From: an uncultured Oscillospiraceae bacterium
GTDB taxonomy: Bacteria; Bacillota; Clostridia; Oscillospirales; Oscillospiraceae
DNA: 6,445 nucleotides
Assembly: GCA_944385595.1 (NCBI GenBank)
Contig: CALWXY010000150.1
Coordinates: forward strand, 1 to 6,445
Direction of reading: 5' to 3'
Shown: piece by piece, positions 1 through 4,767 of the stretch
Position numbering within the stretch: the first letter of the stretch is position 1
Layout: every line of letters begins with the position of its first letter
The notes under the pieces: model-generated
What the model was told of the DNA's origin: nothing
Database searches by the model: none
The model's input: the letters and a program-made list of their open reading frames with translations, nothing else
Made by a program: the position numbers and the translations under genes

Positions 1-557
1 GGAGTGACGCTGGCGCCGTAGGTGCGCATTACCTCACGGCGGAAGGGCTTCTGCTCATAGGAGCACTTGACCATGTAGACGTGGTAGTCAAGCTCCAGAT
101 AGGCGCAGGCCATGCTGAGGGCCGTGCCCCACTGACCGGCGCCGGTCTCGGTGGTGACGCCCTTGAGCCCCTGCTTTTTGGCGTAGTAGGCCTGGGCGAT
201 GGCGCTGTTCAGCTTGTGGCTGCCGGAGGTGTTGTTGCCCTCGAACTTGTAGTAGATCTTGGCGGGCGTCTGCAAAAGCTGCTCGAGGCAGTAGGCGCGC
301 ACCAGCGGCGCGGGGCGGTACATCTTGTAGAAGTCGCGGATCTCGTCGGGGATGGGGACGTAGGGCGTCGTGTCGTCCAGCTCCTGCCTGACCAGCTCCT
401 CGCAGAAGACGGCCGAGAGCTTCTCCGCCGAGACAGGCTCAAGCGTTTCGGGGTCGAGCAGCGGGGCGGGCTTATTTTTCATGTCGGCGCGGAGGTTATA
501 CCAGGCTCTCGGGAGCTCGGACTCCTCGAGGTAGATTTTATACGGTATCTCAGGCAT
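1..557 (-). CDS. trpB: Tryptophan synthase beta chain, TrpB2 type (3' end outside window)
   Basis: PLP-dependent enzyme that condenses indole with L-serine to give tryptophan. Only the first 185 codons are present; the gene continues past the left edge. The N-terminus (MPEIPYKIYLEESELPRAWY, then NLRADM) is characteristic of the long TrpB2 or 'TrpB-like' subfamily, not of the classical TrpB1 that partners TrpA. Residues 108-118 read GNNTSGSHKLN, where K115 is the expected Schiff-base lysine. TETGAGQWG at 136-144 is the substrate carboxylate-binding loop, with E137 as the likely catalytic acid. The start is set by a GAAAGGA ribosome site (566-572) lying 8 bases before the ATG at 557; an in-frame ATG at 566 overlaps that site and is unlikely. 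No trpA or other trp gene is visible, which fits TrpB2 acting alone as an indole-salvage enzyme. Family assignment is firm; the physiological role is inferred. Confidence 0.93.
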   Translation of the reverse strand, partial: MPEIPYKIYLEESELPRAWYNLRADMKNKPAPLLDPETLEPVSAEKLSAVFCEELVRQELDDTTPYVPIPDEIRDFYKMYRPAPLVRAYCLEQLLQTPAKIYYKFEGNNTSGSHKLNSAIAQAYYAKKQGLKGVTTETGAGQWGTALSMACAYLELDYHVYMVKCSYEQKPFRREVMRTYGASVT

Positions 558-565
558 AGCAGACA

Positions 566-572
566 TCCTTTC
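566..572 (-). promoter_or_regulatory. Ribosome binding site that fixes the trpB start
   Basis: GAAAGGA on the minus strand ends 8 bases before the ATG at 557. It overlaps the alternative in-frame ATG at 566, so the downstream ATG is favoured. Confidence 0.7.
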
Positions 573-588
573 GGGCGTGTTTTTTAAG

Positions 589-618
589 ATGATAGCACCC
601 CAAAGCGGGCTTTGTCAA
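589..618 (-). promoter_or_regulatory. SigA-type promoter of trpB
   Basis: A consensus -35 TTGACA (613-618) is separated by 18 bases from a -10 TATCAT (589-594), which matches TATAAT at five of six positions. Predicted transcription start is near 582, giving a leader of only about 25 bases. That is too short for a T-box, TRAP site or peptide attenuator, so I see no tryptophan-responsive control here. The -35 box overlaps the TGA stop of the upstream brkB-like gene (615-617), so trpB can be transcribed separately from it. A short inverted repeat, CAAAGC/GCTTTG, at 601-614 lies in the spacer. Confidence 0.75.
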
Positions 619-1424
619 GAACGCCGCCCCGCCCTGTACTCGCCCAGCAGGAAATTTACGGCATTTCCCATTATGAGTATGTTGCCGAAGATGTACAGCC
701 AGAGCATGAGTATGATCAGCGAGGCGAGGGAGCCGTAGACCAGCGAGTAGCGCACGGACATGCTCACCATCGCGCTGAACGCGACGCCCACGGCCACCAT
801 GGCCGCCGCCGCGAGCACAGCGCCGGGCAGCAGCGCCGATTTTTTGCCGCGCGGCGAGGTGAGGTGGTAGACCCCCAGCAAAATAAGCAGCAATATTGCA
901 AACAGCAGCACGAAGCGCAGCCAGCTCCAGTCCCACGCGACGGGGACGTACTCGTCCAGAATCCTCAGAAACCACTCGCCCGTCAATATGACGACGACGG
1001 TGAAATACATGGCGGCGAGGAACACGAGCGAAAACGCGAAGCTCGCGATCACGCTGCGGAAGCCGTGATAGCGCGGCGCGCCCTGAATGTCGGCCATGAT
1101 GTTGTGCAGCGCCCTGAAGGCCGCCGCCGAGGAGGTCGCCATCAAAATCGCGCCCGCCGTCAGCATCTGCCGCCCGGAGTAAACGCTCACATAGAGGAGG
1201 TAGTCCTCTATGGTGCGTATAGTCTCCATGGGGACGATGCCGCGCAAAACGTCTTCAATTATCCCGCTGGTGGGGATGAATTCGCTCACCAGAGCGTAAA
1301 CGCACATCAAAGTGGGGAATACCGACAGGGTGAGGAAATACGACAGCTCCGCCGCCGAGCGCGACACCCGCTTGCCGAGGTATATTCTGATGAGATCTTT
1401 TATGAAATCAGCCGCATGAGCCAT
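615..1424 (-). CDS. YihY/virulence factor BrkB family integral membrane protein
   Basis: A 269-residue polytopic inner-membrane protein of the YihY/BrkB (UPF0761) family. The family was once annotated as ribonuclease BN; that assignment was wrong and its function remains unsettled. Hydrophobic segments lie at about 29-50, 84-105, 123-148, 168-187, 199-221 and 229-258. The N-terminal segment SRSAAELSYFLTLSVFP (21-37) and the C-terminal YGSLASLIILMLWLYIFG (230-247) match the two most conserved family signatures. The ATG at 1424 is preceded by GGAGGAG at 7-base spacing. The gene has its own promoter and is separated by a hairpin from the dehydrogenase upstream, so it is probably monocistronic, with its stop codon inside the trpB promoter. 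The length is usual for the family. The sequence gives no substrate. Confidence 0.92.
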   Translation of the reverse strand: MAHAADFIKDLIRIYLGKRVSRSAAELSYFLTLSVFPTLMCVYALVSEFIPTSGIIEDVLRGIVPMETIRTIEDYLLYVSVYSGRQMLTAGAILMATSSAAAFRALHNIMADIQGAPRYHGFRSVIASFAFSLVFLAAMYFTVVVILTGEWFLRILDEYVPVAWDWSWLRFVLLFAILLLILLGVYHLTSPRGKKSALLPGAVLAAAAMVAVGVAFSAMVSMSVRYSLVYGSLASLIILMLWLYIFGNILIMGNAVNFLLGEYRAGRRS

Positions 1425-1489
1425 ACTATCACTCCTCCGGGGCGCGGGGCATGTGCGCGCCGCGCGCTGACCAAGCTCCGTCTGCGCTG

Positions 1490-1518
1490 ATTATAAGCCG
1501 TCTCCCCGAAAAAGTCGA
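1490..1518 (-). promoter_or_regulatory. SigA-type promoter of the brkB-like gene
   Basis: A perfect -10 TATAAT (1490-1495) lies 17 bases from TCGACT (1513-1518), which matches TTGACA at four of six positions. Predicted start is near 1483, leaving a GC-rich leader of about 58 bases before the ATG at 1424. It lies downstream of the hairpin at 1549-1579, which fits a separate transcription unit. Confidence 0.65.
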
Positions 1519-1548
1519 GCGAAAAACGCCCGAAGCTCTGAGCGTGCA

Positions 1549-1579
1549 AGAGGCCCCGGATTTTAAATCCGGGGCCTCT
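1549..1579 (-). terminator. Terminator hairpin after the T-box operon
   Basis: A perfect inverted repeat with 15-base arms (1549-1563 and 1565-1579, one central base). Its core is AGAGGCCCCGG, and it starts 19 bases after the dehydrogenase stop codon. It is the only strong hairpin between the dehydrogenase and the brkB-like gene. The minus-strand tail has only two Ts (TTGCACG), while the plus-strand tail is CTTTATAAAAT. By canonical rules it is therefore a weak U-tract terminator in the direction that needs it. Confidence 0.65.
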
Positions 1580-1598
1580 CTTTATAAAATGTGCGTTT

Positions 1599-2672
1599 TT
1601 ATCTGTGCGCGCGGTCGTACTCCTCCATCTCCATGATGCCGTCGACTATCATCTGCTCAGTGACGGGATAGGGATAGATGCGGACGTCGATGCCGGCCAG
1701 CGCCTTGGCGGTGACCGCCGCGAGATCCTCGGGCTTTGCGTGGACGTCGGCCAGGCAGGTGGGCAGGCCGATGGAGCGGCTGAAGGCGTAGAGCTTGTCG
1801 CGCTCGGCGTACTGCTTGTCGATGGTGAGCATGACCAGTATGCCGTAGGAGACCACCTCGCCGTGGAGATGGTGGTTGGCCTCGGTGGAGGGCAGCACGG
1901 TGAAGCCGTTGTAGACGGCGTGGGCGAGGCCGGTGGTGTAGTCGACCTGCACGAAGTTGGACACCAGGCCGGTGGAGATGATGATGCCCAGAATGACCTC
2001 CGTCAGCTCGTGGGTGACGGTGTGGGCCCTGCAGTCGTCGAGCGCCTTGCGGCCCCAGCGCATGATGGGCTCGGCGCACATGCTGCTGAGGGCAATGCCC
2101 ATGGCGTCGGAATGGGCGGGGGTGTCGTTGCGCGAGGAGATGGTGCACTCGTAGTACTTGGCCATCGTGTCGCCCATACCGGCCCAGAGGTAGATGTCCG
2201 GCGCGTCGGCGATGACCTGGGTGTTTATAAAGACGTGGTTGGGCGGAATCTTGGAGAACGAGTACTCGCGCAGGCTGCCGTCGGGGTTGTAGACTATGCC
2301 GAGGCTGGTGCAGGAGGCGCAGGTGGAGGCGATGGTCGGGAAGGTGAAGAAGGGGCGGTGCGTCTCATGCGCGAGCACCTTGCAGGTGTCGATGGCCTTT
2401 CCGCCGCCGACGGCGAAGAGCATGTCGGCCTCTTCCACCTGGGGGCGGAGCATGTCCATATTCTCGCGGGAGGCCTCGCCGCCGTACCAGAGCGGGCCGA
2501 TGACCTCGATGCCCGCGTCGCGGGCGGCCTTGACGATGGCGTCTCCGGCGGCGGCGAGGGCGTGCCTGCCGCCGATGACGGCGGCCTTCTTTCCGAATGC
2601 GGGGCAGACGGCGGCGATGTCGTCATAGGCGTCCGGGCCTATGGTGTATCCGGGAAACAGGGTTTTTTCCAT
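1599..2672 (-). CDS. Iron-containing alcohol dehydrogenase, GldA/YbdH (hydroxycarboxylate dehydrogenase)-like
   Basis: NAD(P)-dependent, metal-dependent dehydrogenase of the glycerol dehydrogenase branch of group III alcohol dehydrogenases; 357 residues, close to the 360-370 usual for the branch. The N-terminal nucleotide-binding domain contains VGGGKAIDT (88-96). The C-terminal helical domain carries the expected metal ligands D168 (GMGDTMAKYYE), H251 (GLAHAVYNG) and H270 (HLHGEVV). In the segment following the GGGK motif it reads PTIASTCASCTSL, with C118 where glycerol dehydrogenases have Asp (TIASTDA). From memory, E. coli YbdH/HcxA, which reduces 2-oxoacids, also has Cys there. I therefore favour a 2-hydroxyacid or 2-oxoacid substrate over glycerol. 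Start choice: AAGGAG (2684-2689) is 11 bases from the ATG at 2672 but only 2 from the ATG at 2681, so 2672 is preferred; 2681 would add three residues. The gene follows the transporter by about 30 bases and shares its leucine T-box. Confidence 0.88.
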   Translation of the reverse strand: MEKTLFPGYTIGPDAYDDIAAVCPAFGKKAAVIGGRHALAAAGDAIVKAARDAGIEVIGPLWYGGEASRENMDMLRPQVEEADMLFAVGGGKAIDTCKVLAHETHRPFFTFPTIASTCASCTSLGIVYNPDGSLREYSFSKIPPNHVFINTQVIADAPDIYLWAGMGDTMAKYYECTISSRNDTPAHSDAMGIALSSMCAEPIMRWGRKALDDCRAHTVTHELTEVILGIIISTGLVSNFVQVDYTTGLAHAVYNGFTVLPSTEANHHLHGEVVSYGILVMLTIDKQYAERDKLYAFSRSIGLPTCLADVHAKPEDLAAVTAKALAGIDVRIYPYPVTEQMIVDGIMEMEEYDRAHR

Positions 2673-2702
2673 TTCAATCATTACTCCTTTTTTATCCGCG
2701 GC

Positions 2703-3932
2703 TCAGTCGCACTGGGCGGCGGGGCGGGTGCTTTTCACATATTTGACAGCGGCGGGCTTTTCAGCCTCCTGACGCTGGGGGAAGGCCTCTCCGTGGGCGC
2801 GGATGTACGCGCGGTTTTTGTAGACGCCGGCGGTGAGGAAGGGCACCACGACGACGGCGATGCCCAGATATCCGCAGTAGCCGTATCCGTACTTGATGAT
2901 GTTGGAGAGTCCCACCAGAGAGATGGACATGGATACTATGATGATGAAGGCGGAGACGATGGCGCTGCGGACGGGAGCCGAGTTTATGGCCTGGAACATG
3001 GGGAGCTTCTCAAAGCGGGCGACGAAGCCGTAGATGGTGGTGACGCCGGTGGAGATGAGGCACAGCAGCAGGCAGATGCCGTAGATGGTGGTCAGCCAGC
3101 TGATGCCCATAGCGTTGCAGGCCGTGAGGGTGGGGATGGTGGTGCCGCCCTCGACGGCGGTGTAGACGCTCTGCCACGACAGCAGCATGAAGATTGAGAG
3201 CACCAGAGCCACGGTGTTCATGGCGAAGGAGATCCACATGGCCTTGCCGCAGCCTCTGCGGTTCTCGAGGGGCGTGCCGCAGGCAATCATGGTGGGCAGC
3301 GTCACGCACTGGAAGCCCGCGTAGGTAAAGGCGTTGACTATGGCCTGGGGCATACCGCCGAAGCCGCGCTCGGCGAAATCCTGCTGGAGTACGGCGGTTA
3401 TGGAGCTGTCGCTTTTGAATATGCCGACGGTGTAGATGGTGATGGCGGTCACCAGAATGGCGATGCCCATGTAGGTGGAGGCCGCGCGGACTATGCCCGC
3501 GCCGAAGATGGTGAGCATCAGCACCACCGCGCCGACGGCCACGACGCCGAGATAGTAGTTCAGGCCGAAGTAGCCCTACAGAGCGGAGGCCGCGCCGGAG
3601 ATTGCGGCGGCGACGGCCATGAGCACCATGATGTAGAAGAAGATCTCAAACAGCCACTCGATCTTGTCGAAGGGGTGGTAGAGCGTCTCGAAAAGCTGCT
3701 TGTAGCTGGTGAGCCCGCGGGAGTTGTACATAACCATGGTCTGACGCATGGTGAGGGTCAGGAGCAGCATGGCGATGACGGCGGAGACGACACCGCTCCA
3801 GCCGAGGCCGACGTAGTAGGTGTTGGCCTGGTTGCCGGTGGCGAAGCCGCCTCCGGCGTGTGCGGAGAAGAGCACGGCGCCCACGGAGAAGGCGAGTGCA
3901 AACGGTGTTTTCGGGATGTGTGATTCTTTCAT
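2703..3932 (-). pseudogene. YkvI-family (APC-like) membrane transporter interrupted by one in-frame TAG
   Basis: A 410-codon reading frame for a polytopic transporter resembling B. subtilis YkvI (COG3949, APC superfamily; substrate unknown). It is broken only by a TAG at 3576-3578, codon 119. Codons 1-118 encode the conserved first helix with FSAHAGGGFATGNQ (22-35) and two further helices. After the TAG the same frame stays open for 290 codons, starting GYFGLNYYLG and carrying about seven more hydrophobic segments, up to a TGA at 2703-2705 and a charged cytoplasmic tail. The start at 3932 has GGAGG at 8-base spacing. The second half has no ribosome site before its first ATG (3542), so independent translation looks unlikely. 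A CAG (Gln) to TAG transition is the simplest explanation; readthrough, suppression or a sequencing error are alternatives. The gene is first in the T-box operon and lies about 30 bases before the dehydrogenase. Confidence 0.85.
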
Positions 3933-3973
3933 TTTCGGTTCCTCCAAATAGATTGCTAGGGTCAGGAGGCAAC

Positions 3974-4023
3974 AAAAAAGCCTTTCGCCGCTCCTGCCTG
4001 CTATGGCAGAAGAGACGAAAGGC
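3974..4023 (-). terminator. Regulated intrinsic terminator of the T-box leader
   Basis: GCCTTTCG (4016-4023) pairs with CGAAAGGC (3980-3987). An inner helix of CTTCTGCC with GGCAGGAG closes a 6-base loop, and six Ts follow (3974-3979). The 5' arm is shared with the antiterminator, so the two folds are mutually exclusive. This is the standard T-box transcription switch. The transporter ribosome site starts about 25 bases further on. Confidence 0.92.
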
Positions 4024-4250
4024 AAAAATCCTTCCGCGGTACCACTCTTCATTACCCCCGGACGGGGGTCACTCTGTGGGATACGGTCATATCCCCGCGC
4101 TGTAACGGGAGCACCCGTCTGCGCCTACCTGATTTCGGCACAGCCGCTCTGCAGCGAGTTGGGCGGGGCGGCGGCCACCGTGTCTCGCACCAACCGACAC
4201 TTCTCTGAATGGGCTTTCCCGCTTACTACTCTGCGTCCTTGCGTTTACAG
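3974..4250 (-). ncRNA. T-box riboswitch leader, leucine (CUC) specifier
   Basis: A complete tRNA-sensing leader upstream of the transporter/dehydrogenase operon. In Stem I, GCAG (4231-4234) pairs with CTGC (4151-4154) and GCGGG (4218-4222) pairs with CCCGC (4163-4167). They enclose the specifier loop, whose 5' side is AGTAGTAA (4223-4230, the usual AGUA turn) and whose 3' side is CCAACTCG (4155-4162). The triplet in the specifier position is CTC (4156-4158) followed by a purine, which reads as leucine. A distal hairpin has loop GGTTGGTGCGA. Hairpins at 4105-4118, 4078-4095 and 4054-4069 follow. The antiterminator pairs GAAGAG (4045-4050) with CTCTTC (4009-4014) and GCGGAAGG (4030-4037) with CCTTTCGT (4015-4022), leaving the 7-base bulge TGGTACC (4038-4044). 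The T in TGGT would pair with discriminator base A73, as in tRNA-Leu, and not with the G73 of tRNA-Ser. Uncharged tRNA-Leu should therefore permit readthrough. Confidence 0.93.
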
Positions 4251-4256
4251 TCACGG

Positions 4257-4285
4257 ATGATACCACCATCTCATTGATTTGTCAA
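4257..4285 (-). promoter_or_regulatory. SigA-type promoter of the T-box operon
   Basis: A consensus TTGACA (4280-4285), a spacer of exactly 17 bases and TATCAT (4257-4262) predict a start near 4250, immediately before Stem I. The hexamers are identical to those of the trpB promoter. An AT-rich tract (4286-4298, with a run of Ts on the minus strand) lies just upstream and could act as an UP element. Confidence 0.85.
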
Positions 4286-4356
4286 CAAAAATTTTCGTAA
4301 CGGTAAAGTGCATAAATTTGCACGGAACAGCCTCGCCTGGCTTTTCAGACATAAAT

Positions 4357-4385
4357 AAGCCCCCGTCAGGCACGGACGGGGGCTT
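4357..4385 (-). terminator. Intrinsic terminator downstream of the structured RNA block
   Basis: A perfect 11-base-pair stem (arms 4357-4367 and 4375-4385) has a 7-base loop and, on the minus strand, the tail ATTTAT. It separates the cobalamin riboswitch transcript from the T-box promoter. On the plus strand the stem ends in TTT, but no plus-strand gene leads into it. Confidence 0.75.
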
Positions 4386-4392
4386 TCTGATG

Positions 4393-4512
4393 GCCGCGGC
4401 GCAAAACTCAGGAGGGCAAATCCTGATAAAAGGCACAAGCTGCGCCGCGGCACAGGAGGATATCCGCCCGGAGCGGCGGGGAGGGCGGCCCCGCGTCACA
4501 GGCTCCGGCGGA
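4393..4512 (-). other. Strongly structured non-coding segment (candidate small RNA body)
   Basis: Two large nested stem-loops lie between the riboswitch terminator and the terminator at 4357-4385. The first pairs 4503-4512 with 4463-4473 (10 base pairs, one bulged base) around an inner 6-base-pair GCGGGG/CCCCGC helix (4476-4481 and 4489-4494). The second is an 11-base perfect inverted repeat (4393-4403 and 4441-4451) around an inner 6-base-pair helix (4408-4413 and 4421-4426). The minus strand contains CCTCC three times (4411-4415, 4455-4459, 4480-4484). I see no ATG on the minus strand here, and no reading frame with a ribosome site. It may be the body of a small RNA or the remnant of a lost gene's region. 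The structure is visible; any function is inferred. Confidence 0.5.
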
Positions 4513-4530
4513 GACGTGAAATTGCGCTGC

Positions 4531-4564
4531 AAAAGCAAAAGACCGCGGGCCTTGCGGCACGCGG
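4531..4564 (-). terminator. Expression-platform terminator of the cobalamin riboswitch
   Basis: CCGCG (4560-4564) pairs with CGCGG (4543-4547) around an inner GCC/GGC helix capped by a GCAA tetraloop, followed by the tail TCTTTTGCTTTT (4531-4542). Just upstream, GCGGA/TCCG pairing around 4563-4579 could compete with the 5' arm, giving an antiterminator option. This fits ligand-controlled premature termination. Confidence 0.7.
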
Positions 4565-4603
4565 ACGGATATGTTCCGCTTCCCAGTCAAGGCAGGAGCA
4601 GCG

Positions 4604-4700
4604 GCGTTGCTCTCGTGTATCTGACTTATCTCCAAACGGAGCTTCACAGTGACCGACTCGCCGGGCATTTCACCCGATTCCACGAAAAGCCGAGCAACGC
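4604..4700 (-). ncRNA. Compact cobalamin riboswitch aptamer
   Basis: Closed by a perfect 9-base-pair helix, GCGTTGCTC (4692-4700) with GAGCAACGC (4604-4612). Inside, in the right order, are GGAATC followed by GGTGAAAT (4667-4674) in the CGGG/CCCG hairpin, CACTGTGA (4644-4651), a small hairpin CTCC-GTTT-GGAG, and a B12-box-like AGTCAGATAC (4617-4626). Further pairing of CGTG with CACG closes the core. These elements match cobalamin riboswitches. At about 97 bases it lacks the large peripheral domain of the classical type, so it resembles the shorter class-II or AdoCbl-variant forms. It is followed by a terminator but no gene, which is unusual. It lies directly downstream of cobalamin biosynthesis genes transcribed in the same direction. 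Confidence 0.8.
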
Positions 4701-4719
4701 TTTCAATATTCACGCATAC

Positions 4720-4748
4720 ATCATAGCACAGCCCCGCGCCCGTGTAAA
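4720..4748 (-). promoter_or_regulatory. Promoter of the cobalamin riboswitch transcript
   Basis: TTTACA (4743-4748), a 17-base spacer and an extended -10 TGCTATGAT (-10 hexamer at 4720-4725). Predicted start is near 4713, about 13 bases before the first helix of the aptamer. The -35 box lies in the loop and 3' edge of the hairpin that follows cobC. Confidence 0.75.
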
Positions 4749-4761
4749 GGGGGCGCGGGGC
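4731..4761 (-). terminator. Hairpin at the end of the cobS-cobC operon
   Basis: A perfect 11-base-pair GC-rich stem (arms 4731-4741 and 4751-4761) with a 9-base loop, starting 6 bases after the cobC stop. The minus-strand tail lacks a T-run, whereas the plus-strand tail is ATTTTTT, overlapping the cobC stop codon. Its terminator activity toward the cobC side is therefore uncertain; it would work best for plus-strand transcripts. Confidence 0.55.
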
Positions 4762-4767
4762 ATTTTT

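Noticed and set aside
1549..1579. Long palindrome as a possible operator or recombination site
   Set aside because: Its position 19 bases after a stop codon and before the next promoter is better explained as a transcription terminator.
612..3197. Long plus-strand frames opposite the brkB-like gene, the dehydrogenase and the transporter
   Set aside because: Antisense frames caused by high GC codon use. The minus-strand genes match known families over their full length.
3991..4014. ANTAR-type hairpin (6-base loop ATAGCA with A1 and G4), suggesting EutV-like control as in EutX/Rli55
   Set aside because: Only one such loop is present, it belongs to the T-box terminator, and the hairpins after the riboswitch have 7-base loops without the A1/G4 pattern.
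3933..4052. Extended N-terminus for the transporter reading from inside the T-box terminator
   Set aside because: It would translate the terminator hairpin. The ATG at 3932 has a strong GGAGG at 8-base spacing and matches the family start.
4251..4538. Short minus-strand frames after the riboswitch terminator (TTG or GTG starts)
   Set aside because: No ribosome site precedes them, there is no ATG, and they run through terminator hairpins into the T-box promoter.
4408..4713. 101-codon minus-strand reading frame starting GTG within the cobalamin riboswitch
   Set aside because: It lies over the aptamer, its terminator and the folded segment. It has no ribosome site, and the protein shows no family features.
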